DNA from: Polyangium sp. y55x31 | GTDB taxonomy: Bacteria; Myxococcota_A; Polyangia; Polyangiales; Polyangiaceae | Direction: 5' to 3' | Assembly (NCBI RefSeq): GCF_029946505.1 | Contig: NZ_JARZHG010000044.1 | Coordinates: forward strand, 1 to 64,000 | DNA: 64,000 nucleotides | In this document: positions 52,534-61,293 of the stretch, in pieces | How positions within the stretch are numbered: the first letter of the stretch is position 1 | Layout of the letters: the number at the start of each line of letters is the position of its first letter | The notes under the pieces: model-generated | What the model was told of the DNA's origin: nothing | The model's input: the letters and a program-made list of their open reading frames with translations, nothing else | Database searches by the model: none | Position numbers and translations under genes: made by a program

Positions 52534-53191
52534 CGGTCGGGCCCTTCTTCGGCGTGCGGCGTCTGCCTTCCTTGAGGAAGAACTCCTCCACGAGCGCAGG
52601 GCGCGCCTTGTAGTGATCACGCAAGCGGCCATAGGCGCTCTCGAACTGCTCGCGGATGGCCCGGCGCGCCTCGAGCTCCTCGGCGAAGAGCGTGTCCACG
52701 AGCGCCTCCGCCTTCTCCTCGGCTTCGATGGCCTTCGCAAACGCCTCGTGCGCCGCGTCGAACCGAGCAAGCGCCTCGATCACGATGCCATGCGCAGAGA
52801 ACTGCGCGATGCGCGCGCGCAGCGCCGGCAACCCAGCAAGCTGCGCCGCGCCCTCGGGATCGATCTCCGCGCCATACCCGTGCGGAAACACGATGATCTG
52901 CGCGCTGAGGGTGGGGACCTGTCGATCGAGCTTACCAAGGTCCGCGTCGATGTCGCGAATCGTGTTCTCGAGCTTGATCTCGGCATGATCAGCGAGCGCC
53001 GACGCCGCACTCGCATCATCCTCGGCATCCTCCACAGCCCGCGCCTTGGCCTTCAAGTCGGCATACTTCGCCGCCATCTCGGCATGCAGCTCCTGATGGA
53101 TCGGAGCCCCGCCAGTCGTGAGCTTGGCGAGGTGATACTGAGCCGCCCGCTTGTGGAGCGGAGTGCCATCCGTAGGACGCAATCGACGCAT
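52526..53191 (-). CDS. coiled-coil protein of unknown function
   Basis: 221 residues. Long helical stretches rich in Ala, Glu and Arg (about 35-95 and 145-200) flank a short beta-like centre (SAQIIVFPHGYGAEIDP). No signal peptide or catalytic motif. It overlaps the small membrane protein gene by 8 nt, so the two form an operon and may form a complex. The start is the Met at 53191; frames upstream are low complexity. Confidence 0.65.
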   Translation of the reverse strand: MRRLRPTDGTPLHKRAAQYHLAKLTTGGAPIHQELHAEMAAKYADLKAKARAVEDAEDDASAASALADHAEIKLENTIRDIDADLGKLDRQVPTLSAQIIVFPHGYGAEIDPEGAAQLAGLPALRARIAQFSAHGIVIEALARFDAAHEAFAKAIEAEEKAEALVDTLFAEELEARRAIREQFESAYGRLRDHYKARPALVEEFFLKEGRRRTPKKGPTDG

Positions 53192-53604
53192 GAAGCCTCC
53201 CGAACATGAACGAGGGGCAAGCAGGCTAACGGAAACGCAGGCAAAAGCGCAAGCACAGGAACGGAGAGGGCACACAACCGGCGGAAGGAGCATTGCACGG
53301 AGGGGGAGGCGTCGGAGGCAGCAAAGGAAGGCAGGTGCAAGCGCGGGGAATGAGGGCGGCAGGCCGCGGGAGGACGGTTGCGAGATGTCGCAAAGGTCAT
53401 CCCGGCAAGGAGGCGGCGGCTGCGAGAAGCAGGAACGAGCGCGGAGGCAGCAGGAGGCGCACTGCGAGCGCGCGGAGGAGGCGTCCCTCGGAGGGTGGTG
53501 GTCGTTGCGAGGCGTCGCAGCGGTCGTTCCGGCAGGGATGGGAGCGGCTGCACGGAGGCGGAATGCAAAATCGGGGGCGGGACGAGGGGTGCGAGCGCGC
53601 GCGG
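53192..53604. other. G-rich non-coding stretch upstream of a palindromic element
   Basis: About 410 bp, very purine-rich on the plus strand (AGGAGG, GGAGGC and GAGCGCGGAGG blocks). Open frames exist but are low complexity with no start. It should contain the promoter of the leftward pair at 53191. Confidence 0.4.
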
Positions 53605-53912
53605 GGCGTTGCCCCGCACCCCAGGAGGGGGCTGTCCGCCCCCTCCACCCCGGACCAGGCACGGCCTGGACCGAAGGCGGAGAAACTGCGCGATGCGCAG
53701 TTTCTCCGACGGGCCCGTGGCAAGACCATGGACGGCGTTGCCGATCGTGGCGGTCTCGGTTGGCCGCGTCGTTCGCCGGTCTTGACCTGGCCTGTTCGAT
53801 GAACTGCGCATCGCGCAGTTCATCGACCCCGGGTCCAGCGCTTGCGCTGGTCCGGGTCCAGGGGTGGACAACCCCTGGTGGGGCCTGGGGCGAAGCCCCA
53901 GCGAAACGCCCT
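53605..53912. repeat. modular palindromic intergenic element, copy 4
   Basis: About 310 bp. It has GGGGCGTTGCCCC and GGGGGCTGTCCGCCCCC stems, a GGAGAAACTGCGC...GCGCAGTTTCTCC hairpin, a spacer, the perfect CGATGAACTGCGCATCGCGCAGTTCATCG palindrome, an AGCGCTTGCGCT stem and a GGGGC...GCCCC end. Here it lies between divergent genes, not after a 3' end. Confidence 0.8.
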
Positions 53913-54049
53913 CAGATGACGTTCAGAATGGGGCGCGCGCGAGAGCCCTCGCGTTACGGCGCGTGGCGCGCAGCGAGCGCTGCGGTTCAATTTTCAAGCG
54001 AAGACGTTCCGTGATAGGGGTGAGATCTTCCTTCCCGGAGACAGCACAC

Positions 54050-54739
54050 ATGTCCACGCACGTTCGAACGACACTTGCCCTCGCCGTTTCCTTCGCGGGG
54101 CTCCTCGCGACCTCGGTCGCAGCCGCGCAGACCGAGCCCGAGCCCGCAGGCCGGCCCGTGAACAGCGGCTTCGCGCTCCAGACGAGTCTCATCAGCACGC
54201 CGCTCATGATCGACAACGACCTCGTCGGGTTCCCATCCTTCGAGGGCGGGCTGTCCATCGGCTACAAGTTCGATCGGTTCGTGATCGGCATCGGCTTCGA
54301 CTTCTCGAACTGGAGCGAGACCGAAGATTTCACAGTGACCGATCCGAACACAGGCAACGAAGTCGAGGGCGAGCGCACGAGGCGCATGTATTCCTTCGTC
54401 GTGGCCCCAGAACTCCAGGTAGCCCTCGCAAGGTCCGCCGACAAACGAGCCGAGCTCTTCGGCGCAGTGTCCGTGGGCCTCGGGACGTGGGATTCGGTGA
54501 CGACGACGGATCCCGATCCGTTCCCGCAGCCAGTGCCCGTCAACAACGAGCTGCGTCTGCGCGTGCGGTGGCGCGTGGCGCCAGGCGTGCGGTACTGGGT
54601 CCACCCGCACGTGGCCATGAGCCTCGTCACAGGCATCTCAGGCAACCACATGATCACCGAACCCGACAGCGGCACCGGCGGCCAGTCCGTCGGACTCACC
54701 GCGCTCTACACGCAGATCGGATTGCTTGGGGTGTTCTGA
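54050..54739 (+). CDS. outer-membrane beta-barrel-like protein
   Basis: 229 residues. A signal peptide (about 1-26, cleaved after AAA) is followed by alternating hydrophobic and polar strands such as FEGGLSIGYKFDRFVIGIGF and RMYSFVVAPELQVAL. The last residue is Phe (GLLGVF), the usual end of outer-membrane barrels. A CCGGAG site lies before the ATG. The protein is probably an 8-10-stranded porin-like or OmpA-like barrel of unknown role. Confidence 0.75.
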   Translation: MSTHVRTTLALAVSFAGLLATSVAAAQTEPEPAGRPVNSGFALQTSLISTPLMIDNDLVGFPSFEGGLSIGYKFDRFVIGIGFDFSNWSETEDFTVTDPNTGNEVEGERTRRMYSFVVAPELQVALARSADKRAELFGAVSVGLGTWDSVTTTDPDPFPQPVPVNNELRLRVRWRVAPGVRYWVHPHVAMSLVTGISGNHMITEPDSGTGGQSVGLTALYTQIGLLGVF

Positions 54740-54743
54740 GGGG

Positions 54744-55050
54744 TGGCGTGGCGCCGGGGTTTCACCCCGGACCCCGACCAGGGGCTGTCCGCCCCTGGAC
54801 CCGGACCAGCGCAAGCGCTGGACTCGGGGTCGATGAACTGCGCGATGCGCAGTTCATCGAACGAGCCGGCGAGCGACGTTGCCAGTCAAGACCCCTTCAC
54901 CTGGCAACGCCGTCCCTGGTCTTGCCACCGGCCTGTGGGAAGAACTGCGCATCGCGCAGTTCTTCCCCAAAGGGTCCAGCGCTTGCGCTGGTCCGGGTCG
55001 AGGGGCGGATAGCCCCCGCGGGGCCCGGGGCAGCGCCCCGGCGCGGCGGC
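54744..55050. repeat. modular palindromic intergenic element, copy 5
   Basis: About 305 bp between two rightward genes. The order is GGGGTTTCACCCC stem, AGGGGCTGTCCGCCCCT stem, AGCGCAAGCGCT, CGATGAACTGCGC palindrome, spacer, a GGGAAGAACTGCGCATCGCGCAGTTCTTCCC palindrome, AGCGCTTGCGCT and a GGGGC...GCCCC end. It is nearly the same as copy 1 in layout. Confidence 0.8.
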
Positions 55051-55100
55051 CCCAGGTCGGGGGGGGCTATACAAAACGCGCGGGATGAACGATACCGGTC

Positions 55101-55607
55101 GTGATGCGGCTCGACTTCGTGCACCTGCTCTCGGCGAGGCTCGATGCTGTGGAAGCTGCGCTGCTCGATCCGACGATCGTCTCGGCGTTTGGCGCGGGTT
55201 CGCGGGTGATCGCGTCTGCGGAGCTTCGCGCGTACGAGGATGCGGACGAGGTGGTGCGGCGTGAGGCGTTTTATGCGCTGAGGCCGGAGGCGTGGCCTGG
55301 GGCGGGGCGACGGTTGATGCCGCGGATCGCTTGGACGGAGCGTGTCACGTGGCGGCGGCGTGAGCATGGGGGGACGTTCGTGGTTGCGCCGGAGGTGCCT
55401 GCGCCGCTTGAACGGCGGGCGCGGTGCGAGGGGCGGTATGTGCTCGTGTCGCGCGGGCTGACGTGCACGGAGCGGCGGATCGAGGGTGTGCTCGTGATTG
55501 ATGCGCCGTTCGTGGGGGCGCGCGCGGAGGCGCTGCTTGCGCCGATTCTGGCGACGTTTTTCGAGGAGGAGGCGCGGCTCGTCGGGGCGCGCGCGGAGGG
55601 CGCTTGA
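55101..55607 (+). CDS. START/DUF2505-like protein coupled to lycopene cyclase-like gene
   Basis: 168 residues, with a GTG at 55101 or ATG at 55104. The pattern (MRLDFVHLLSARLDAVEAAL, RIAWTERVTWRR, then a C-terminal helix) fits small START-like or DUF2505 domains that hold a hydrophobic ligand. The family match is from pattern and moderate. The last codons overlap the TTG start of the next gene (TTGA), so the two products are made together. A lipid or carotenoid-binding role would fit that partner. Confidence 0.6.
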   Translation: MMRLDFVHLLSARLDAVEAALLDPTIVSAFGAGSRVIASAELRAYEDADEVVRREAFYALRPEAWPGAGRRLMPRIAWTERVTWRRREHGGTFVVAPEVPAPLERRARCEGRYVLVSRGLTCTERRIEGVLVIDAPFVGARAEALLAPILATFFEEEARLVGARAEGA

Positions 55608-56791
55608 GCGGGGCGGCGTTCGAGGCTGACGGTGTGGCTTCGTTTGATGTGATCATCGTCGGCGCGGGCGTGTCGGGGCTTTGTTTGGCGCGGCTCTGGC
55701 TCCAGGCGAACACGCCTTTTCGATCGATCCTGGTGATTGACGGCGCGCGCGATGACGCGACGTTGCGCACGTTCTCGTTCTGGTCGCCGGTGGAGAGCGT
55801 GTTCGAATCGATTGTGCGTCATGCGTGGAAGGAGCTGCGGATCGTTGGGCAGGAGGCGATGCATGCCGTGCCGCTCGGGGAGTGCACGTATCGCACGTTG
55901 TTCTGGGCCGATTTGCAGCGGCTCGTGCTCGAGGAGATCCGGCGCGCGCCGCGGTGCCGGGTGATCGACGGGCGCGCGGAGGAGGTCGTGGACCGTGGGG
56001 ACCACGTGACGGTGCGCGTCGGGGCCGAGGCGTTTTCTGCGAGGTGGGTGATGGATAGCCGCTTCCGGCTCGCGGATTTGCGGGTCGACGAGCGGCGATG
56101 GCATTCGTTGCGGCAACACTTCACGGGGGTTTTGCTGCGCGCGCCCGAAGGGACGTTTGATCCGAAGGCGGCGACGCTCTTCGATTTTCGCACGGGGCTC
56201 GCGGAGGGACGGTCGTTCTTTTATGTGTTGCCGTTCTCCGCGGAGGAGGCGCTCGTGGAGCTCGTGACGCTCGATCGGGAGGAGGCGGCGCCCGTGATCG
56301 AGCGGTATGTGCGCGGGACGCTGGGTCTTTCGAGTTACGAGGTGGTGGCGCGGGAGCACGGGACGAGCCCGATGACGGAGCAAGCGTTTGGCTGGCGCGC
56401 GTCGGGGAGGGTGCGGCGGCTGGGGATTGCGGCGGGGATGGTGAAGGCGTCGACGGGGTATGCGCTGACGCGGATCGAGGACGATTGCCGGGGGATCGTG
56501 CGATCGCTCGAGGAGCGTGGGGATCCGATGGCGCCGCCGCGGGGGTCCAGGCTGTATCGATTCCTCGACGGGGTCTTGCTCGAGCTGTGGGCGTCGCGGC
56601 CGGCGCTCTTGCCGGGGATCTTTCGGGTGCTGTTCACGAAAAACCCGGCGGATCGGGTGCTGCGATTCCTGGACGAGCGGGCGGGGATCGGGGATATCGT
56701 GCGGATCGTGATGACGCTGCCGTCGTGGCCGTTCCTCGCGGCGATGGGGCGGTGGGTGAGGAGGCGGTGGTTTGGTCGCGCCCAGGAATAA
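55604..56791 (+). CDS. lycopene cyclase-like flavoprotein
   Basis: 395 residues from a TTG that overlaps the previous stop. The FAD motif VIIVGAGVSGLCLARLWL lies at about 16-33. The TFSFWSP segment and the GMVKASTGYALTRI motif are features of CrtY/CrtL-type lycopene beta-cyclases, which form the end rings of carotenoids. No other carotenoid gene is in the window. It could also be a related cyclase. The C-terminus is basic. Confidence 0.75.
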   Translation: MSGAAFEADGVASFDVIIVGAGVSGLCLARLWLQANTPFRSILVIDGARDDATLRTFSFWSPVESVFESIVRHAWKELRIVGQEAMHAVPLGECTYRTLFWADLQRLVLEEIRRAPRCRVIDGRAEEVVDRGDHVTVRVGAEAFSARWVMDSRFRLADLRVDERRWHSLRQHFTGVLLRAPEGTFDPKAATLFDFRTGLAEGRSFFYVLPFSAEEALVELVTLDREEAAPVIERYVRGTLGLSSYEVVAREHGTSPMTEQAFGWRASGRVRRLGIAAGMVKASTGYALTRIEDDCRGIVRSLEERGDPMAPPRGSRLYRFLDGVLLELWASRPALLPGIFRVLFTKNPADRVLRFLDERAGIGDIVRIVMTLPSWPFLAAMGRWVRRRWFGRAQE

Positions 56792-56819
56792 GCGTCGTGG
56801 CCCCGGCGTCGGCGGCGGG

Positions 56820-57686
56820 ATGTTGCTCGCCGCTTCGTGGGATACGCGCGCGCTTCTGCTCGTCGCGCTGCTTCTGGCCTGCACGCGCGGAGAACCGCCG
56901 GGCTCGACGACCGGCGACGCCGCCGCGACCCCACCGAGCGCCGCTCCCTCGGCCACCGAGACGCCCGCGCCGACCCCCTCACCGGCCCCCGCGCCTCCGC
57001 CGAGTGCTGCCCCTCCGGACACGGACGCGGACGCGGCCGAGACCAAATACTGCGACCCCGAAAAACCCCCGCCGATTCCTTCGCCCGACACCAGGCTTTA
57101 TGCCACCTGGCGGACGTTCCCCGTGGACCTCGGGGCGCATGGCGGCGCTGGCAAGCTCCGCGTGCTCGAGGATTCGCGCCTCACGCGGCCCGGGGCCGCC
57201 CGCGTCGGCACGCACCCGATCCTGCCGCCCTGCGATTGGCTGCCGAGCCGGGTCGAGCTGATCGATGAGAAGGGCGCCACGCTGCAGGTCGAGCGTTTCT
57301 CGCCGGAGCTCGACGTCGAGCTACGAACGATGGGCCCGGGGGCGTTCCTGATCGAGACGATCGAGCGCATTCAATGCCTGGCGAGCTGCTGGTGCGGCGA
57401 CGGGCACGCTTTCTGGCGCATCCAGGGCGGGCGCCTCGTGCCGCACGAGGGGCGCGTGGTGGATCGGAAGCCCGCGGCAGGCACGCCCGGCGTCGGCGCG
57501 ATGTTGAAGGTGCAGCCGGTGACGCATGGCTGCTACGAGAGCTCGCGTATCGAGACTCCGCCGGGTCGTCCTGCCGTGCTCGTCGTGAATCGCTCGGCCA
57601 TGGGAACCTTCGTCACGGCGCAGGAGCGGCACTGGTTCGAGGACGGCGAGTGGCGGGCGAGCATCGTCGAACACAAGTGGCAGTAG
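56820..57686 (+). CDS. lipoprotein with a Pro/Ala linker
   Basis: 288 residues from the ATG at 56820; an earlier start at 56772 would overlap the cyclase gene. The lipobox is LLLACTR (Cys at about 21). A Ser/Pro/Ala-rich linker of about 50 residues follows. The folded part (about 85-288) has a Cys-rich segment (CLASCWCGDGHAFW) and is probably beta-rich. The family is unknown. Confidence 0.7.
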   Translation: MLLAASWDTRALLLVALLLACTRGEPPGSTTGDAAATPPSAAPSATETPAPTPSPAPAPPPSAAPPDTDADAAETKYCDPEKPPPIPSPDTRLYATWRTFPVDLGAHGGAGKLRVLEDSRLTRPGAARVGTHPILPPCDWLPSRVELIDEKGATLQVERFSPELDVELRTMGPGAFLIETIERIQCLASCWCGDGHAFWRIQGGRLVPHEGRVVDRKPAAGTPGVGAMLKVQPVTHGCYESSRIETPPGRPAVLVVNRSAMGTFVTAQERHWFEDGEWRASIVEHKWQ

Positions 57687-57740
57687 CGCGCGGTTGACGC
57701 TGGCCGCCGGGGCTCCAGGAAATCCGAGGGGAGGTGCCCG

Positions 57741-58049
57741 ATGCGGATACGTCCGTGGATGCTGGCCTGGGTGATGGGAGCGATGTTCGTCGGCGCGGGG
57801 AGCGAGGCACGCGCGGAGGATGCGGAGGACGGAGGCGCGGAGAGCGAGGTGCAAGGTGAGGCGTCGGATGCGCTGTTCGCGCAGGACATTTGCGAGCGGT
57901 GCCTGAGGATGTGCGCGCGGGGACGGTGTTTGCCCATCTGCATGCGGATCCGGTGCGCGGCGCCGGATTGGCGGAACCGGGTGTACCCGCGGGACTTGTG
58001 GTGGCGGGAGGACCTGCGGCCAGGGGGGCGGGGGACGGGCGTTCGCTGA
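57741..58049 (+). CDS. small secreted Arg/Cys-rich protein
   Basis: 102 residues, with GGGGAGG before the ATG. The signal peptide is about 1-25. The mature part has an acidic segment, then CERCLRMCARGRCLPICMRIRC, with six Cys in about 22 residues, and a basic end. It could be a compact disulfide-rich peptide. No family is recognised. Confidence 0.6.
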   Translation: MRIRPWMLAWVMGAMFVGAGSEARAEDAEDGGAESEVQGEASDALFAQDICERCLRMCARGRCLPICMRIRCAAPDWRNRVYPRDLWWREDLRPGGRGTGVR

Positions 58050-58093
58050 CACGCGCTTTCCCTTCTGCGCCCTCTGCGCTACGCCTCCCGCCC

Positions 58094-59071
58094 ATGTCCT
58101 CCCTCCTCGCGCCCTGGACCCGCCCGCGTGACCCGTCCGAAAAACCCCTGCTCGCCGTGGGCACGATGAACTTCGGCAAGCGTACGCCCGAGCCGGAGAG
58201 CATCCGGCTCGTGCATCACGCGCTCGATCGCGGGCTCACGCTTTTCGATACGGCGAACGCCTACGTCGACGGAAACTCCGAGCGGATCCTGGGCAAGGCG
58301 CTCGCGGGGCGGCGCGACCAGGCCCTCGTCGCCACGAAGGTCGGGTTCGGGCGGACGGCCGGCAAGCCCGAGGGGCTCTCGCGGGCGCGCGTGCTCGCCG
58401 CCATCGACGAGAGCCTCGGGCGGCTCGGGATGGAGTTCGTCGACGTGTATTACCTCCACGTGCCGGATCCCGGGACGCCCATCGAGGAGACACTCGACGC
58501 CGTGCAGACGCTGCTCGTGTCGGGGAAGATCCGAGCGTGGGCCGTGTCGAATTACGCGTCGTGGCAGGTGCTCGAGATGTTCCACCTCGCCGAGCAGCGC
58601 GGGATGCCGAGGCCCGTGATGTCGCAGGTGCTTTACAACGTGCTCATCCGGCAGCTCGATATCGAGTACTTCCGGTTCGCGCAGAAGTACGGGCTGCACT
58701 CGACCGTGTACAATCCGCTCGCGGGAGGGCTGCTCTCGGGCAAACACGCGCCTTCCGCCGAGCCGCCGAAGGGGTCGCGGTTCGAGAAAAATCCGCTGTA
58801 TCAACGGCGGTACTGGACCGATCGGTTCTTCGAGCTCGCCTCGGCTTATCGTGAGGTCGCCGAGAGCCATGGGATGACGCTCGTCGAGCTCGCTTATGCC
58901 TACGTCGCGGGGACGCCGGGCGTGGATTCGATCCTCGTCGGGCCCGGGTCGATCGAGCACCTCGACGCCGCGATCGACGCCTGCGCGAAGGTGCTGCCCG
59001 CCGAGGCGCGGCAGCGGGTCGACGAGCTTTACCGCGATTTCCAGGGAACCGACGCGAGATACGCGCGATGA
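58094..59071 (+). CDS. aldo/keto reductase (canonical active site)
   Basis: 325 residues. The full catalytic tetrad is visible: Asp in LFDTANAY (with its Tyr), Lys in VATKVG and His in YYLHVPDP. The RAWAVSNYAS and NADPH-binding C-terminal segment are standard, so it should reduce aldehydes or ketones with NADPH. The substrate is not known. Its stop overlaps the next start (ATGA), which couples it to a phytanoyl-CoA-dioxygenase-like gene. It contrasts with the two altered AKRs at 16.9-18.6 kb. Confidence 0.88.
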   Translation: MSSLLAPWTRPRDPSEKPLLAVGTMNFGKRTPEPESIRLVHHALDRGLTLFDTANAYVDGNSERILGKALAGRRDQALVATKVGFGRTAGKPEGLSRARVLAAIDESLGRLGMEFVDVYYLHVPDPGTPIEETLDAVQTLLVSGKIRAWAVSNYASWQVLEMFHLAEQRGMPRPVMSQVLYNVLIRQLDIEYFRFAQKYGLHSTVYNPLAGGLLSGKHAPSAEPPKGSRFEKNPLYQRRYWTDRFFELASAYREVAESHGMTLVELAYAYVAGTPGVDSILVGPGSIEHLDAAIDACAKVLPAEARQRVDELYRDFQGTDARYAR

Positions 59072-59871
59072 GCTTCCTCGCGCAGGAGGCCTCGGCGGTC
59101 GATGTGCGGGCGGCCCTCGCCGAGCTCGCCGAGGTCGGGTTCGCGCGGCTCGGGCGCGTGCTCTCGGACGAGGGCATCACCACGCTCGCCGCGCGGGCCG
59201 AGGAGCTCATGCTCGGGCGCGTCGTGCACGAAGGGCTGTTTTTCCAGCACGACGCGGAGAGCGGGCGGTACGAGGATCTGCAGCGCGGGAAAGGGTGGAT
59301 CGGGCCCTCGATCCATTATCGGAAGCTCGAAAAGCTGGAGAAGGATCCCATCTTTCGAGCTTTCCTCGGCAATGCGCTGTTCGAGCGAGTCACGCGGGCC
59401 ATGACGGACGGATCCGTCACGTTGTATCGCGCGGTCCTGTTCAACAAGGCGGCACGGGCGGGGACGGCGCTGCCGTGGCATCAGGATGGCGGGAGTTTTT
59501 GGGGGCTCGATCGGGCGCCGCTCGTGCAGATCTGGACCGCGCTCGACGACGCGCCGGCCGAGGCGGGGTGCGTGGAGATCGTGCCGAGGTCGCATCACGG
59601 CGGGCTCGCGACGCCGCTCGGCGGGGTGATCCCGGAGGAGGTGACGCGCGCGGCCGCGGCCGAGGCGCGCTCCGTGCTCGTGCCCGCGCGCGCCGGGGAG
59701 GCGATGCTCATCCACAACGACGTCTGGCACCGGTCGGGGACGAATACGACGGGCAAGCCGCGGCGCGCCGTGACCGTGTGTTTTCTGCACGGCGAGACGC
59801 GGTGCGTGCGCAAGCGGCGGGCGCCGCGGAAGTTCGAGACGATTTTCGAGGCCCGTCAGCCGCTTCCCTGA
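59068..59871 (+). CDS. phytanoyl-CoA dioxygenase family protein
   Basis: 267 residues, an Fe(II)/2-oxoglutarate oxygenase. The iron ligands are His138 and Asp140 in PWHQDGG and His221 in NDVWHRSG; an Arg in KPRRAVTV about 12 residues later binds 2-oxoglutarate. Members hydroxylate phytanoyl-CoA or natural-product intermediates. Coupled to the AKR by ATGA overlap, it may act in one two-step oxidation/reduction. It overlaps the convergent gene by 16 nt. Confidence 0.85.
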   Translation: MSFLAQEASAVDVRAALAELAEVGFARLGRVLSDEGITTLAARAEELMLGRVVHEGLFFQHDAESGRYEDLQRGKGWIGPSIHYRKLEKLEKDPIFRAFLGNALFERVTRAMTDGSVTLYRAVLFNKAARAGTALPWHQDGGSFWGLDRAPLVQIWTALDDAPAEAGCVEIVPRSHHGGLATPLGGVIPEEVTRAAAAEARSVLVPARAGEAMLIHNDVWHRSGTNTTGKPRRAVTVCFLHGETRCVRKRRAPRKFETIFEARQPLP

Positions 59872-60293
59872 CGGTACGAGCCGGCCCAGCGGAAGGCGTC
59901 CGTGGGGGTGCCGAAGACGCGGCCGAACTTCGGCGCGTGCGCCTTGAGGAGGCTCTGGAGGCTCATCATCTGGAGGGCGTTGTCCGGGGAGACCACCGCG
60001 ATCCGCCGCGAGGCCACTTCGAGCGCGCCGAACATCTCGCCGAGCGCGGCATCCGTGGCGGGGCCCCAGGCGACCGTCACCTCGCGAAGGTCCATGACGG
60101 CGCCACGCACGCGCACAGCGGGCTCACGGGCGACGCGCTGGAACACGCCGACCATCTCACGCGCGTAGGCCGCGCCGGCCTCGCGGCTCACGTCGGGCCG
60201 GCGCCAGACGCGGCACTCGGCCACCCCGTCTCCGAGGGTCATGCAGTAGTTGCCGCCCTCCGCGTATACCTCTCGCCCGAGCTCTGACGACAC
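59856..60293 (-). CDS. STAS-like protein of unknown function
   Basis: 145 residues from a GTG at 60293. The fold pattern (VRGAVMDLREVTVAWGP strand-loop, RRIAVVSPDNALQ, and helical segments) is that of a STAS-like domain, as in the pair at 13.9-14.8 kb, but sequence identity is low. An earlier start would run into the LamG gene's end. Its 3' end overlaps the dioxygenase gene. Confidence 0.55.
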   Translation of the reverse strand: MSSELGREVYAEGGNYCMTLGDGVAECRVWRRPDVSREAGAAYAREMVGVFQRVAREPAVRVRGAVMDLREVTVAWGPATDAALGEMFGALEVASRRIAVVSPDNALQMMSLQSLLKAHAPKFGRVFGTPTDAFRWAGSYRQGSG

Positions 60294-60324
60294 CCGTCGA
60301 AGCAAGAAGGAAATCCAGGGGTTG

Positions 60325-61209
60325 TCAAGGCCGAAGCTGACAACCGTCGCCCGACCAGCGCCCGCCCGCATCGGCACAGATCTGCGCCTGCGTGCGCGCC
60401 TCGCGCCACCACAGGATTTCGTCCATCGCGCCGGCGAACGGGAAAATGCCCTGCTCACGGCGGCCGATGAAGAGGTCGGACCGAAGCGGGCCGAGGAAGC
60501 CGCCTTGGTCCGTCTTGGTGAGGGCGCCGTTGATGTAGAGGGTGAGGGTGCGGCCGTCGTTCACGTAGGCGATATGGGTCCACTGGCAGACGGGGATCGA
60601 GCCGCAATCGCTGGTCACGTTCGTCGTGCCCGTAGACGCTCGCGAGAAGATGAGCTGCATGTCGCCGCAGCCCGCGTGCATGAGGACGTTGTCGTCGCTC
60701 TCGCCGGTCCCGCGGCTGACGGTCGAGCCCTCGACCAGGGGGTCGTTGAGCTCGGGGGCGATGCGGACCCAGAGCTCGATGGTCGCGGCGGTCGTGAAGT
60801 CGAGGCCGGGCGACGCCGGGACGCGGACGTGGCCTCCTGAAAACGAGAGCCCGCGCCCCACGCGACCCGGCGCCCCGCGAACGAGGCCCGAGCTCGTGGC
60901 GGCGCCGTGATGGCCATGGCCGGAGCTGTCGAGCACGGGGCCATCGGCCTCCTCGAAGCGATACCAGGCCGCGAGGCCGGGCGGCGCAGGGCCGAGGAAG
61001 GGAGCGGGCAGGGGAGCGGGGGCGGCGTTGCAATCAGCCGCGGCGATCTGCAGGGCGCCGGTGTTGGTCCGCGGAGGCGGCGCGTCTCCAGCGATTTCGA
61101 GCGGCCTCGGGGATGCGGGATCGGGCGGCGGCGGAGGCGGGGCCGTAGCGCATCCGAAGAGCGGGGCGGCGAGGAGCAGGGGCGGAAGGAAGCGCGGCGC
61201 GGGGGACAT
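60325..61209 (-). CDS. LamG-domain lipoprotein
   Basis: 294 residues. The lipobox Leu-Phe-Gly-Cys is near residue 20, followed by a Pro-rich linker. The LamG/concanavalin-like domain starts at about 80 (AAWYRFEEADGPVLDSSGHG) with ATIELWVR, TLTLYINGAL and MDEILWWREA. Such domains bind sugars or proteins on the cell surface. No catalytic part is attached. It is close to the STAS-like gene downstream (31 nt). Confidence 0.8.
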   Translation of the reverse strand: MSPAPRFLPPLLLAAPLFGCATAPPPPPPDPASPRPLEIAGDAPPPRTNTGALQIAAADCNAAPAPLPAPFLGPAPPGLAAWYRFEEADGPVLDSSGHGHHGAATSSGLVRGAPGRVGRGLSFSGGHVRVPASPGLDFTTAATIELWVRIAPELNDPLVEGSTVSRGTGESDDNVLMHAGCGDMQLIFSRASTGTTNVTSDCGSIPVCQWTHIAYVNDGRTLTLYINGALTKTDQGGFLGPLRSDLFIGRREQGIFPFAGAMDEILWWREARTQAQICADAGGRWSGDGCQLRP

Positions 61210-61293
61210 CGCGGGTGGAGCTTCCGTCGAGGGAGCGGGGGAGGTCAAGCCATGGGGATGGAAATCGAGGGAGCACTGCCGCATCATGGGTGC

